A stretch of 64,000 nt of DNA from Flammulina velutipes (GCA_011800155.1 CM022377.1:1798001-1862000), one strand, 5' to 3'; counted from the first letter of the stretch, positions 11,109-24,501 are shown. The notes: generated by a model from the sequence alone, not told the origin. A program made the numbers and translations.

Positions 11109-11174
11109 GTATCTTTAGGATCCCATCGCACCTTTTCGACCTTCTCGCGGTGGTGATCATATTTTGGGCTTGCG
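11109..11174. repeat. Conserved 66-nt element downstream of pheromone gene 1 (copy A)
   Basis: GT[A]TCTTTAGGATCCCATCGC ... CTTCTCGCGGTGGTGAT ... GGGCTTGCG is nearly identical to 25075-25141, with a handful of substitutions and one T indel. It lies about 215 nt after the stop in both units and is better conserved than the sequence between. It could be a transcript-end or regulatory element; a short reverse-strand reading frame (IITTARRSK) is also shared but has no other support. Confidence 0.6.
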
Positions 11175-12201
11175 CATTTGACCTTCGACTTGTAATGAAC
11201 GCATCATTTTGACGCACTATATTCGCTTCTGGGAATCCTCGAGGACCATTGACGATCTTGGTAACGCCACAGCGCGCTGTCGGCGAACCATCCTGTTCTT
11301 CCAATCTTCCTTCGCTCTTAGTGCTTTGGAGTCCGAATCATTTGGACTATGAGAATACGAGTCTGAGGTTCGAAGCTATTAGTGTAAATCTCTCAAAGAG
11401 AGTGAGTGAGCTAGCAAGCCGTAATGTCGGCATCCCTGTTTGATATTGTCTGCCTTTGGCGTCTAGGTCATTGCACGCTTGCGATTCGTCTGAGCTTAAA
11501 CGTTAACGTGTACAGTAACGGTCAACGCTCTATCTCTCTAAAGTAAGAGCATACAACTGGAACGCCGTTTCCTTGAACTCTAAAATGCGACCACGCTCTG
11601 TTTTTGATTCATAACTAACAAATGTTTATGGCATGACGCCACTGATTAACAGCTAGCGACTGACCTCTTGAATGATCCTCGACGCCACCTCACTGTCTAT
11701 GGAAATCTCATGTCTGCATCACTCGTTCACATAATCTGGGCTGGATCTGAGAGAAGCCGCTGAACGGGAGTGTAAAACAAGACGGCCTCGTGAATCGTGA
11801 CGAGATAAACAAGCTATCGGTGACCTTGATCTGGACAAAGCTAACTCTCTAATGTCTGGATGCTACGAGGCCAGAATCGTAGCGCATCTAATCGCAAGGG
11901 GTTCAGCGGTATACGTCCACTGTATCCGTCTTGTGCGCCTTCCACCCAGTACCAGCTTGTACGACACCATCTTTTACGAACTCAGTCGAATGCTAGAACA
12001 TGTTCGAGAGATTTAGGCTTCCTCGAGCCAAACTCGTACGCTTACACCTTTTGGTTGTCGATTTATGCTTCTCACGTCCAAATTCACTGATCACCGCTGA
12101 TGGCGAAACTTTGTCACTGTACATCTTCGGGGTTATAGAACTCGTGCTTAAGCCTTTAAAATGCGCGAATCCAGACTGACAAGCTATCATCTCGCATCGC
12201 C
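11175..12201. other. Gene-free stretch
   Basis: About 1.0 kb between the pheromone unit and the D-amino-acid oxidase. Only short overlapping ORFs without family features or supported splice structure. No RNA gene or transposon ends recognised. Confidence 0.5.
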
Positions 12202-13744
12202 ATGTTTCTTGCCTGCCCGCCCAACTTTTTCTTGAGTCAACTCGGGGACGACCTCGTTCTTCATCGTGGACAGAACACGTGTATCCCGCTCGATGCTACG
12301 CACAAGAAGCGGATTCTGGTCGTTGGTGGTGGTGTCACTGGATTCACGGTATGTTTTCTGCGACTGTTTCAGACGCGACTGGTGGCTTATAACTGCTACA
12401 GACAGCATGGGCCCTCTTAGACGCCGGCTACGATGTGACCATTGTTGCTGAACGATGGGCTGATCCAAAAAACCGCATCACCTCCCAGATCGCGGGAGCA
12501 CTGTGGGAATGGCCGCCAGCTGTCTGTGGGAAGCACACTGATGTAAGACTTAACACGCTTCGTTTTACAACTTTCTTAACTTTGGAGTAGGTCATTTCGT
12601 TACACAATTCCAAACGCTGGTGCATGACATCCTACCGCGTATTTGAAAAACTGCAAGAAATGCTACCTCCCAATGACTATTTTGACCATGGAGTCAGGAT
12701 GCGAATGGCCAACTTCTTCTTCGACCAGGTCCTTGAGGATATGCCTGACCGTGGCCAGCTTGACAAGTTTGAGGAGATCGTTGCTCAAACTGAGGTATGT
12801 GGTTTTATTGAGTCCTCGTCTAGGACTAAAGTGTCTTCGTCCTAGATAAAAAGTGTACGGCGTGACCCAAGTATCATCTTCGAACACGCAGTCAACCAAA
12901 AAGCTGGCGTAGTCGATGCCTACCAGCACCTCGCTCCTGTCATTGACACCGACGCCTATATGAACTGGCTGCGTTTCCTCCTCCAATGCAAGGGTGCAGT
13001 AATGGAGACGCGTCGAATCAATGGTGATTTGGTTTCACAGGAGGTGGAGCTTCTCGCAGAGTATGGTGCGGTGGCTATCGTCAATGCGACAGGGCTAGCT
13101 GGGCTGGAACTGGCTGGAGACGCGTCCGTCTACCCACTTCGAGGGGCACTCATCCGTGTTGTCAACGACGGGACGAAGTTTCCAAGAGTCACTGAGGCGC
13201 TAGCTGTTACGCATGACGAGACACGAGGGGAAGATGAAGACATTGTGTTCATCGTGCCCCGAAATGACAATACCCTCATCCTTGGTGGTATGTACCATTT
13301 TCTATTATATGTCACTATGTATGAACATATCTGGCTTACGTAGGACTTGCTCAACCACACCAGTGGGCACTCGACCTCACACTCAATAGTCCGGAGGTCG
13401 TACGCATGCGAGAACGATGCAACGCGTTCATACCAGGGCTTGAGCACGCCGAGTATGACCCAGACGCACCTCTCGTGCAAGGCCTCCGACCTTTTCGGGG
13501 AAGCAATGTTCGCGTAGAGCGCGAGCTTCGTACGAGGAAGGACGGATCGATCAGCCGTATCGTACACTCTTACGGGCAGGGTGGGGCGGGATTCTCTCTT
13601 TCTTTTGGATGTGCGGGTGATGTGTTGAACTTGGTTAGAGAGCTAGAGGAAAACACGCGTCCTTCGAGGATGTCGATTCAGCCTCGGGTCAGGCGAATAC
13701 GGCGTAAAGAAAATGAGGCTTCATTTGCGTATTCCAGCTTGTAG
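12202..13744 (+). CDS. D-amino-acid oxidase (FAD-dependent)
   Basis: Oxidises D-amino acids to imino acids with release of H2O2, normally in peroxisomes. After a 35-residue leader, the Rossmann FAD motif ILVVGGGVTGFT is joined over an intron (GTATG...CTACAG) to TAWALLDAGYDVTIVAERW. ITSQIAGALWEWPP, VNATGLAGLELAGD, VYPLRGALIRVVND, and the C-terminal DAO signature IVHSYGQGGAGFSLSFGCAG follow in family order. Further short introns split it near 12540-12590, 12795-12845 and 13287-13343. The protein ends ...FAYSSL; the last three residues resemble but do not match the canonical SKL peroxisomal signal. The start may be slightly downstream because the leader is longer than usual. D-aspartate versus neutral D-amino-acid preference cannot be read from sequence. 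Confidence 0.9.
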
Positions 13745-13980
13745 ATTTAGAACGCAACGCGTGTTATTTTATCATCTATATATTACGAGTACCCTTCAAT
13801 AGAGCTTGGGTTCCATTATTGCGCCACCCAAACTGCGAACACGACTGAGCGGAGAAGAAGTATCATTGAGTAATGAGTAATACACAGTAACTTGAATAGA
13901 CAGCTGGAGAATTTGTTGATTAGTTCTATATGATGTATGTAAGATGTAGTGTGTATCGAAAGTCATCTAGAGATAGCAAA

Positions 13981-15255
13981 CTATCCAAACCATGCGCTTA
14001 GACCGTCGTATACCACAAACACGATACCACTACTTGGAACTGCGCGGGCTACGGTCATACCACAACCTGCATAGAGCCCCTTAACACCATGCATATTGTA
14101 CATACGTACGGCCGTTCGCCAAAATGAGGTTGTCCGTTCCACCGCTTGTTTCGTCTTTCCAGAAGGGAAACGCGTAAGCTCCTCCTCCGTTTGTATGGCG
14201 CTCTTCACGGTATCGGCAGGATACAAAGCTAGAACGCAGGCGCCACCAGAGAGTGCACCTGATACTGCTGACTCCCATGGGAGGAGCTCGCCAGGTATAC
14301 CATCCCCGAGTCTGCGTGCTTTGAGGGTGGATGCGAGCCATTCCTTGACGGCGAACCACGATGCAGTGCCACCGGTCTCCCGAAGGAGTGTTCCAGTGTG
14401 GCCGAGCCATAGACCTCGAACTCCATGGTCACGTACAGTGGTCTTGATAATTTCAGAGACTCCGGGGAGATGTCTGCGATAGATTTCCCTGTCTGCTTGG
14501 ACGGTGAGCGTTGATAGATGTGAACGAGCGGAGGTAGACGAGGAGGCGACAGCAGTGGTATTGATGATTTGCTTTATGGATTTGGGTGCGGCATGTATGG
14601 GGGGAATATGTGCGCTTGTGTGAGTGTTCATCATTTGGACTTGCATCTTGCATTTAACGAGCTCTATCGGAGTGCTACGAGGTCGTCTGTAAGCTAATAA
14701 TTGGGGAGGCAATGTATAAAACGTACAGAATGAAGCTGGTAGCAAAGCCAGCACCTCCAGCAGCTAAGGCTAACTGAGGTATGGACAATTCGAAGGAAGA
14801 TTCGTGGGGATGGGTTGAGAGGGAGTATGCCCGTATTAGATTTTGGAAAGATGAATAGGCAAAGAATAGAGCTGCTGTTTCTGCCATGGAGCCAACCAAG
14901 GGAGCGGGGAGTCCCTACAATGTGTTAATGACGATGAACGAGCAAAGATTGCACACTCACCCGATATAAACCTCGAAAGCCTTCAGCCTGCCATGTTTGT
15001 CGCAAGCAATCCAAAGGCCCGGAGAACTGTCGCTGTCCCTCTGCCGCGGGAGTGAGAACTTGAGATTGAAGACGGACTTTTGCCAGGTCGAATGGATACT
15101 CGAAAACCTCCGAAATCATACCGGCGAACTGTGCGTACGATCAGCCAAATTTTAGAGAAAGTACCAGGACGACTGACGCTGCCGAAAGCTATGTCTTTGG
15201 CTGCCTCTCTCGCCGTTACTATGGCGGTATCATCGTCGGGCATGGTCGAGTGCAT
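13981..15255 (-). CDS. Mitochondrial carrier, ornithine/basic amino-acid type (ORT1/ARG-13 like)
   Basis: Inner-membrane solute carrier with three ~100-residue repeats, each with a PxDxxK-type signature: FEYPFDLAKVRLQSQV (repeat 1), RSTPIELVKCKMQVQ (repeat 2; the PIEL variant is typical of the ornithine and carnitine branch) and LYPADTVKSAIQTEEE (repeat 3). The N-terminus MHSTMPDDDTAIVTAREAAK leads over an intron into FAGMISEVFEYPF. Exons join cleanly at GFRGLYR|GLPAPLVGSM and SFIL|RPRSTPIEL. Ends GLSAWFG at 13981. A second possible start (MPDDD) lies at 15243. The gene is head to head with LTN1, 119 nt apart, so the two may share a promoter region. Substrate by analogy with yeast Ort1: ornithine/arginine exchange. 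Confidence 0.85.
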
Positions 15256-15374
15256 GGATGGTCGTCGGTCAAGATTCGTACATGGTTGTCGGAAGGAAAG
15301 ACGCGTTTTCTCGGCGACGCCTGAGCGTGACGTGACGTAACACCTCTTTCTCCGCTCCGTCATCGTCGAGAACG

Positions 15375-18300
15375 ATGGCAAAAGGGAAATCTTCAGCGTC
15401 GTCTGCGACACGCAAAAAGCACGCTGCGAAAAAGACGAACGATCCAGCAGATCAACAACCGCAGCAGCCAAAGGAGAAGAAGCCCAAGGGTAGAGGCAAG
15501 AAGGCCGAACCGCGCAAGAAGATATACATTCCTCCAACAAAACCAGCGCCAGTGCAGCCAGATCCTCTTGAAACGACCGGTATTGCACACCAGCTGCCTG
15601 CAGAACTCCTTATCATCCTAAGGAGCCTCGCTAAGAAGGCTGTAGTGACCAAGGGGAAGGCGCTGGAAGATCTCAAGACAGGCTGGGTAGATCGCGCCAG
15701 ACGAGATGAGGAGGTCAGATATACACTGGGAATCATGGTTCCCGTCTGGGTACGTCTTCAACAAAGCCGGTTTCATCACTGAACATTACTTTAGATGCAC
15801 CATGTCCCATCTCTATTTGTTCATCCATCGCGTCGTATTCGACAACTCGCTGCTGAGCTGCACAAGTCATTTGTTGCTCTCTTATCCGAATTCATCCCCG
15901 TCAACGATGTCGTCCTAGCGACGTGGTGCATGGCAGCACACGACATGGACCGCAGCGTCGCGTCAGCTGCGAGGGCGTCATTCACGTCTTATGCAAAAAC
16001 TATCGACAGGGTACACCTCTTAACGATATCTCCCTACGTGTACCGCGCAGCTCTTGATCCACTTGGAGTTTACGACGACCTCAACCCACAACCACCGCCA
16101 CCTCCAGCCCCTCTGGTAGCAAAACGCGGTGTTCCAGCCCCAGACCAACCAGTTCGAACAAAACTGGAGGACCTGGAAGAAAAGGACGAAGATAGGATAG
16201 CTAGGATACGTGTTGGCGCGTTGGGTGCAATATCCTGGGCTCTTGAACATGTCGATGATTCAGCCGCACAAGATATGGCTGTCTCGTTATCGAACCCACT
16301 TTTCTGGACTGTCTTACATATAGGACAGCACCCTTCATTCGTAGACGACGATGGTATGGATGGATTCGGATTTGGACAGCCAAGCGTCAGGAGAGCAGGA
16401 TGGAATATAGTGAGTACTCTTCTGCGTTGTCATTCGAAAGGTATGTTCCATGTCAGCTAAGGACTTATCAACTAACGCGACTGCAGAACGAATACAGACC
16501 TTCCTTCCCGTCTTGGCACCTGCCATTCTTCGCTCTGCTTGGATAGAGACACAGTCAACAGTGCAATCCACAATGTGGCAACCTCTGTTGAGATTCTTAA
16601 AAGGTGAGCGTTTTGACGTGTCTATCTAGTTAGACTCTAATCCGATTCGATAGATTTTACAGACGCATGGGAAGTGGAATGGTCGGCCGAGTCTCACTCA
16701 GATAGTGAAGATGACGACGAAGATGCCCATCCTGGTCACGCGCCAAAGACGTCGCTGGCGTACACCGAGTTCCTTCAGTTCCTCGAACTAGGCTGTGGTG
16801 GTTCACCAATTCATGGATACCCCACAGTGGTGATTATCCTCTCGACGATACCCTCTTCGGTGAGAATACTTCCTTTGACTAGTATCAAGGTTCTAATCTT
16901 CGACGATAGATCTTCATTTCCACTCAATCACAGGAGCCCATTAGGAATTTCTTCACGTCGTTCTGGGCTGCAGTTGACGGGCGCGCTCTCAGTGGCCTTA
17001 ATAGATCTGCTGCCACTGTCGCATTTTTGTCATCACTCTTCGAATGCCTCGTCCTCCTTCTTCGACGTATCGATCGTGGCCATTCAGAACTTGGAAATGC
17101 AGCCGAGCTTCTGGTCGAACAAGTAGAGCGCGTCTTTGACGGGCTTCGTGAAGGTCGTCTTAAAGCTGATGGGTCAAAGGTTGGAAGCGTTCTCGCGAGG
17201 ACATGCCGTACTCTGAGGAAGGACGGAGAGGAAGCGAACGGACCTTGGGATGTCATTAGAACGGAGGTCGTGAGGGCACCAGACGGCTTAATTGCTGTCT
17301 TGCTCAAAACATTTCTTGAAGAGTTTTCCAGCGAAGATGACAAGGGGTTGTTGGATTGCGCACGAGAACTGAAGAAGTCCGTGTTGACAGGTGCTGTAAG
17401 GAGATGCCAGAAAACTCTGGTGGACGGGACGGGTGTCGTTGATTCCTCCTTGCTGCTGGAGATGCTCCAGTGTTTCGGCGCTACGTTGTGGGAAGAAGAA
17501 GAGGAGTTTAGGGAGGTTAGTTTCCTTTCAGGAACTCAACTCTTATTGGCGATATTGACATTTATGTTCAGGCACTGGACGACATATTACTGGAGCATTC
17601 CTATAAACTCTTGACAACAGATTCCAAACTCTTTGTCACGTTTTTACGAGAACGGCAAGATCCAGATGTGCAAATGAATGTGTGGCGTCGTTCACTTGAT
17701 GGAGTGATAACTCACAAAGAAACCTTGGCGACTTCGCTCAAACTCCTCTTGGACTCGGCAGAGAAAAGTGCAACTGGAGCCACGGCTCATGGAGTACTGG
17801 ACGAAGCCATTCACGAAATTTTGGTGCAGACATTACAGCATCCGCAAAACGATGTGTCATTGATGAAGCAAGTTTTGGAACGCCCATACTCTGTCCTGTC
17901 AAAGGCTGGATACGAGTCGATGTCGGAGACGACGCAGAATATCTTCAAAGCCGATCTGAACATGACACTCCGGAACGCGGATGTGGCCAACAGCTTTAGT
18001 AACGTCTTACCGCTGCTTGTAATATTATCAGAAGCGGGTTCGTCGCCATTATCCATCCTTCCTGAGATCTTCGTCCTCGCCTTCATCCTACCGAAATCCT
18101 CGTCACCGCCTTCCGAGTCGTCCGTAGCCCTGGCGTCCGCAATCTGGAACAACTTTTCCAACACCAGGGATACGGCTGAGCAAGATATTGTTCATTCTGC
18201 CGTGCAGCTCTTATTGAGGGATCTTCTCGCGGACACGGATGCGCGTCCTTTGCCGGAGCACATTCTGCAGGCAGCCTCGTCCGTCGGAACGAAGTCAATT

Positions 18301-21185
18301 GACCCGTGGATGCTTCTTCCCTCCATCGCTGCGCTGGATGCTTTGTTGATCAAGATAGATGGAGGTGTTATCCATCCCTCTGTCGCTGTTGACGATGTTC
18401 TAGTGCCGCCTGGCAGCGAACCTGCAGAAAGACGAACACCTGAATGTGACGGGAAGGGTCTTTCATCGTACGCTAGGATAATGCGCATGGTCGTATCACT
18501 TTGTGCGGAGGATAGGCAGGCTGCGAGGCGACACCTCTGGGTCCTGAGGCATCTCATTGCTTTCGAACTCTATGCGGATGACTACGTACGCGTGCCTTAT
18601 GCCACGAGTCCGGTCTTTGGCAAAACGGCTTTGGAGTCTCTGGAAGGAGCGAGGGACGCTGCTCGGCAGGTCATCAACTATCTGCTTTCATCGCAGAACT
18701 CAGCAGCAGAAAGAGCCAATGCTTTGGATGGGAAGGAAGCTTCGGGTCTTGGAAAAGTTTTGGCAGAGCAGCTGGTGAAGTCGACGGAGACGGAATCTTT
18801 GAGAGAAGCGAGGATTCTTTACAGGATGCTGATGAATGTTTTGAACGATGCTGACAAGGCAGAGGCTGATCGGTGGGTTGGTTTGGCTAGGACGTTAGAG
18901 AAGCGATGTATGTCTCTTCTTTCGCTTGGTGTGTCTACTTTTGCTGACCTTTGCATCAATAGCATCTCGGACATGCATGTCAATCATTCGTGCTGTGACT
19001 GATGTAGCACTTGAACCCCCTCGCCTCGATCGCTACCGGAACGAGCTCGCTGCCTCTTTCCTCGGAATTCCCGCCTCCAAGGCCAATACGGACGGTCTCC
19101 TCGTGCTCCAAAAATTGATGGCGTGTGCGCCTCCGTCAGATTCCGAAGCTGTATTCCTTCCTCAGCCTCGTGCTGTTAACATGATAAAGGTGTTGCAGAA
19201 GTGGGTGGCTTCGGACGACGACGACGACGACGTCATGGACGATGATGTACAGAGTGTACTGACTGCTGTGCTCTTGCCTCTCGTTCCCATATTACAAGGA
19301 CTCGAGGGAAGCCATTGGGATTTCATCTTTGATGTGTTGGAGAATAACCTTGAGGTGAAGTTTCTCATTCAGGATGAAATGGATAACGGTTATTGACTTT
19401 CTTTTGGTTGTAGAACTCGGCATTGGATGATGACGAAACATATATCACTCTGGCAAGAAGCTTGAGGGTTCTCCTTGTTATTAAGGATCTTGCGGCGACC
19501 AATAAGATGTTGAGGGAGGTATGGCATGAGCGCCGGGCTCCCATTCTGACGCTCGTCAAGGAACTGGCTTCAAAAACACTCGGTATGCAAATTCCATCGA
19601 TGTTTTCTGGTCCGTATTCAACGTCCTCTAGATGACCGGACTTCAGCTCCGAGGTCTACTTGCTTGAAGTTGGTTCTTGAGGTGGTGCAAGACCTGCCAC
19701 CAGAGTTGATCGATTCTGATACTTTGCCGAAAGTAATTGATAAACTTGGGCTTTACCAGTTTTTGATGACTTACACGTTCCGTAGATGTGCCATCTCATC
19801 ACGGATGGCGACCCAGAGGTCCAGCGCACGGCCTATATGTTGCTACAACAAGCGGCATACAAACGAACTGAACACCATGTTGTCGAAGCGGCAGTCGATA
19901 CAGAGAATGCATTCGAAGCTACACTGCCGATCGAGCTTTTGGCTATTCTTGGGCAGAGTGTCGACCAGACGGATGCCTTGGAGAGACCACACGTAAGTAC
20001 CCATATCATCCTTCGCTCTAGAGACTTACCGAAATAATGATATTAGAGTACATTCGGCTACCTCTTGGGATGGTCCATCGTCTTTGATCTTTTCGTAGGA
20101 TCTGTACGTCATCCTCTACTCTTTCCTTTCGCCAGTTGATAAATCGTCCTGTTTTACAGTCCTTGAAGGTCAAGGCTAACTACATTGACCAGCTTCGAAA
20201 CCTGGATCTAATTTCGGCTTCGTTTATGCCTACGGTCCTCGGGCTCCTCAACCTGGATCGAGGTTCTTCTAAAGTCTTTCGCTTGGAGCCCTGGACGATT
20301 GATGAATTCTATGTCTCTTGTAAGTGCAGTCTAATACACACATGGGACATGTCCACTAACTTTTCTTTCCCAAAAGTATATGAGCCGGATCCCCAGTTCA
20401 GCATTCCGGTTTTCGCTGCTCATCTTTTCTACCGAGCTCTCAAGAGCATTCCCTCTCTAATTCACAGCTGGATCCTGGAGTGTAAAGATCGGCAACTCAC
20501 AGCAACGATCACTTCGTACACCGCTCAGCACTTCTCCCCCGTGCTCATCTCCTCCGAGCTTGGGTCTTCGTTTGCCGAGCTCGAAGACGAAGCATTCAAG
20601 GTTCGTGTGATCAATGCGGCTAGTGAAGTTGTGGCGAGCTACGCGGTGGATGATCATCAGTTGGAGATGAAGGTGAAGATCCCTGGGGATTGGCCTCTGC
20701 ATCGGATTGAGGTGAACGAGGGTAAGAGGGTGGGTGTGGACGAGAGTCGATGGAGACGGTGGATGTTCGCGGTACAACAAGTTGTTTGGGCACAGGTGGG
20801 TCTTTGGCCCTTTTCTCTGTTGGTGTATCGCTCATACATGGTTGGCAGAATGGCAGAATTGTGGATGCGCTTGGGTTATTCAAGAAGAACGTCACTCTGC
20901 ACTTTGAAGGTCAGGTCGAGTGTGCGATTTGCTATTCGTACGTCTGGCTGTGTTCTTTGTTATCGCTGTGGTGCTGATGTTGGACGATGCAGGATTATCA
21001 GCGTTATGGACGGGACGCTTCCTCAGCGACCGTGTAAGACTTGCAAGAATAGATTCCATGGCGGATGCTTGTATAAGGTACGGAGCTTGCGTATCCGATG
21101 GACAGTGAAGATCTAATATTCTTTCTAGTGGTTCAACACAAGTCATTCGTCGAGTTGCCCGTTATGTCGATCAGATATGTTTTGA
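15375..21185 (+). CDS. LTN1: E3 ubiquitin-protein ligase Listerin (LTN1)
   Basis: Ribosome quality-control ligase that ubiquitinates nascent chains stuck on 60S subunits. The start ATG 15375 opens a Lys-rich leader (MAKGKSSASSATRKKHAAKK). The N-terminal Listerin region follows: LETTGIAHQLPAELLIILRS, then HHVPSLFVHPSRRIRQLAAE and ATWCMAAHDMDRSVASAA. The long middle is HEAT-like helical repeats with an Asp run (near 19215-19240). The C-terminus carries the diagnostic RING-variant: CAICYSVISVMDGTLPQ, PCKTCKNRFHGGCLYKWF and SSSCPLCRSDMF, ending at TGA 21183-21185. More than a dozen short introns over 5.8 kb. Size and the terminal RING fit the family; exact internal splice sites were not all resolved. 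Confidence 0.93.
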
Positions 21186-21501
21186 GACAACAAGAGTAGA
21201 CGGCCGCGTAATTTATCGTATGTATTTATTGATTGTCATTACTACGAAATAATGTATGTACGGTGTGGTCAAACAATCATGCATTCTGTTGAACGCGAGT
21301 GAGCAAAGCGATTGTGATTGTTCGTGGCTGTGCAAGTGACGCGCTGTTTGTTTGCTCCACCACGCTCACGTGCTGTTTAATCCCAATTGAGCGATGGTCA
21401 AATTTGGTAATCAGCCTCCGCGGTAGCATTGCCTCTTGCTCTCAGACGCTCACCATCACCATCCACTTTTCCTGGCGAAAACAGCGAGCCGTTGTGATAC
21501 C
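21186..21501. other. LTN1 / cyclin B intergenic region
   Basis: 316 nt with no coding potential; it must contain the cyclin promoter. Nothing specific recognised. Confidence 0.4.
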
Positions 21502-23346
21502 ATGTCTACTCTCCCTGTGCGTTTCTGTTCATCGCCGTTGACGGCGACGTTGAGCACCTACTGATCATCACTCTAGAACCGCAGAATCCTGCGAACGACC
21601 AGAACGACTACGACAAGAGAAAACGAAAACGCCCATGCTCGTCCTCAGCGCACCGTCTCCCGCGCAAAGCCGCTCTCGTCTGTCGTGCAGAACACCTCGA
21701 CAACAGCGGCGAAGGCCAAGGCGATCGCCGACTCTGAGACGACAGATGCACACGGCAAGCGGAAGCGCGAGATCCTTACCGAGGTACCACCCAACATTGC
21801 GCACAACAGGACGCTAAGGACGACGACGACGAAAGGCAAGGAGACGCTGAAGAAGTTTGACGGCGTCGTCATTGCAAAGGCCAAACCGTCGTCAACCCGC
21901 CCTCCTTCATCCAGCAAGTCATCCGTCTTCCGCAGAACGGAGACGGTCGCCACCATCGTCGATGATCTTCCGTCCGTCCGCGAGGAAATCGAAGTCCCGC
22001 CTACTTCCGCCGACGACAAAATGGCTGTGGACGTTCCTTTCCAACCCGCCGTGCCAGAAATCGTTTCCACCTACCAGCAGCAATACATCTCGTCTCGCCA
22101 TGCGGAGGAGGAAGAAGACGAACCTCGCTCGTCCAAGCGTTTCAGGACATCTTCGGAGGCACCGTATGCCGTAGCGGACATCGAAGAGGGACTTGACGAA
22201 GGCGAGGATGACCTATTCGACCTCCATTTGCATTCCATCGAAGCCGACCCGAATGGTGACGAGTGGGATGACCTGGACGCAGACGATGGCGACGATACTA
22301 TCATGGTCAACGAGTATGTTGTGGAAATCTTTGAGTATCTCAAGCAAAACGAGGTAAGCTTCCCTAGGTCCACTTTTATCGCTACTGAAATGCCTTTGGC
22401 AGCTGTGCACCCTGCCGAATCCGAACTACATGCATTCGCACAAGGAACTATCTTGGCGCATGCGTGGCGTTCTCCTGGACTGGATTATTGGCGTGCACTC
22501 GCGTTGTCGCCTACTCCCCGAAACCTTCCATCTTTGCACCAACCTCCTTGACCGCTTCATGTCGGTCCGGGTCTGCTCTCTCGCCAAGTACCAGCTCGTT
22601 GGGATTACCTGTCTCTTCATCGCTGCCAAGGTTGAAGAGACCGCACCGCCTGCAGCCGAGGACTTGATCGCCTTGACGGATGGCACGTATACCGACGGCC
22701 AGATGTTCACTGCCGAGCGGTATATCCTCAAGACTCTTGACTATAACTTGAACCACCCTAATGTCATGCACTACCTGCGTCGTATTAGCAAGGCGGATGA
22801 CTACAACCTCGCTGCTCGAACATTAGGCAAGTACTTTGCTGAGATCGGCTGTATGGAATGGCGACTTCTTGCAACTCCTCCTTCGTTGTTGGCCGCTAGT
22901 GCGATGTGGTTAGCACGATTAGTGCTCGAACAAGAGAATTGGGTATGCCATCACTGCTCCTTTTTTCGGACGAGACGTCTGACTCCTGCTTAATTAGACC
23001 CCAAACTTGGCTCATTATTCCACGTACTCGCAAAGCGAAGTGATCCCTACGGCAAACTTGATGCTTAACTACGTCCTCAAACCGATTGTCTACGAACAGT
23101 TCCACAAGAAATATGCTCGCAAGCAGAACATGAAGGTGTGTAGTGTTTGCCTCCGATCTGTCGTCTTGCTAACTAGTTTAGGCGAGCGAGGTTGTTCGGG
23201 CATGGGCTCTCAGGCGATGGGACGAGGGCCAAATGGTCGACTTGCACAGGGAGCTACCCACGATCAAGGCCGATATCCGGGCTCGCAGGCAACTAGAAGA
23301 GGAGGCACAATCGACTCAGAAGGGAATCTTCAGTCGACTACGTTAG
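21502..23346 (+). CDS. G2/mitotic-specific B-type cyclin
   Basis: Activator of Cdk1 for entry into mitosis. ATG 21502 starts a 5-codon exon (MSTLP) spliced (GTGCGT...CTAG) to NRRILRTTRTTTTREN, the basic N-terminus typical of fungal B cyclins. KREILTEVPPN is a destruction-box-like site. An acidic linker (DLDADDGDDTIMVNEYVVEI) leads into the cyclin box: HSHKELSWRMRGVLLDWIIG, LCTNLLDRFMSV, LVGITCLFIAAKVEE, FTAERYILKTLDYNL. The C-terminal cyclin fold has YFAEIGCMEWRLL, LAASAMWLARLVL and LMLNYVLKPIVYEQFHKKYA. Introns split it at about 22354-22401, 22943-22998 and 23135-23181. Ends KGIFSRLR at 23346. Full length. Confidence 0.93.
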
Positions 23347-24500
23347 ATTTCTGGCACACATCGCCTCGTCCATCTCGCCATTTCCATGATATTTATTCCT
23401 CGGCATCGTCATCTCTCTCTTTCGCGTGGCATCTGTTCAACTATCCAATGCATTATCTTCCACTGCTGTCATAGCTGTATCAAATGGGACACCCTCGAAT
23501 TATTCGTCGCCCTCAAGCATCTTTCGCTCTCCTCCTATACCCCATCCATCAACACCAGTTCATTTCGTCTACTCCGGACAACCTCTCGACGATGTTTGTG
23601 TTTTGCGTTCGCTGCGAATGCGTTCGATTTGTTTATCGGTATGTATATGTTTTGTGTTTATCTTTCCCTTTCCGCAAGCAACCTCTTCATTGGCATTTCT
23701 TTGATGTATCTCATTCTCTACCTATCTAAGCTCTGACAACCGTGTCGTGTACGTTACAAGTAGCTATAAAAATAGCAGTAGAAAAGGGTTTTTTGGTGTT
23801 ACAGCTTGTACAGATATCAATGAGGAAACAAATGTAACTCCAAGACGAGGCGTCTTAAGAGTCTCCGTTAGACTTGTCTCTTGTCTCCTCATGTACACTG
23901 GTAATTTCCGACGTAGTACTCGTAGCGAAACTGTGTGGCGCATGTCGGTCCGGACAGCCATCACCGTTGTTTCGTTAGTACAAGGAAGAGCGGGGCCCAG
24001 ATGGTCCCGGGGATGGTCTTGCTGACTATTAACAAAGGAACCTCCATTTTCCGCCTTGGGTGGGATAAATGACCGGTGGAAGGAGGATGACCGATCGGAG
24101 ACATGGCACAAACCGACCTCCGTCCCGCACAATAAGAGCTTTCGATCGTTAGTCTTAGGTACCGTTCAATGTCTCGTGAAGGGCGGCACACAACATATGC
24201 GCCCTGGAAATCCCGATAGCTGTCACAAGTCGAGCTCGAAGACAATAGACTACGCCGTCTGTAAGCCTATCCGTTGATCGACTAGCATTCATCATGTTCA
24301 ATCGATCTCGGAAATGAGAGCAGAGAACAATAATCATTGGCTCATTACCGTGCAGGTCTACACCGTGGCGCAGGGATGTATTGTGGCGTATGTGGCGTAG
24401 AGCGTTGAAAGATGTTCGGCTATTCTGAATTGAAAGTAGTTAATCCCCTCAGTCAGATTTCTCTTGTGAAGGCCCGTCTAGTAAGAATTATCTTGTGATG
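23347..24500. other. Gene-free stretch
   Basis: About 1.15 kb downstream of the cyclin gene. T-rich 3' flank followed by unrecognised sequence with only short ORFs in all frames; no supported gene, RNA or element. Confidence 0.45.
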
Positions 24501-24501
24501 C

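Noticed and set aside
21568..22410. Long reverse-strand ORFs rich in Ser and Val
   Set aside because: They are antiparallel shadows of the acidic, low-complexity N-terminal region of the cyclin B gene.
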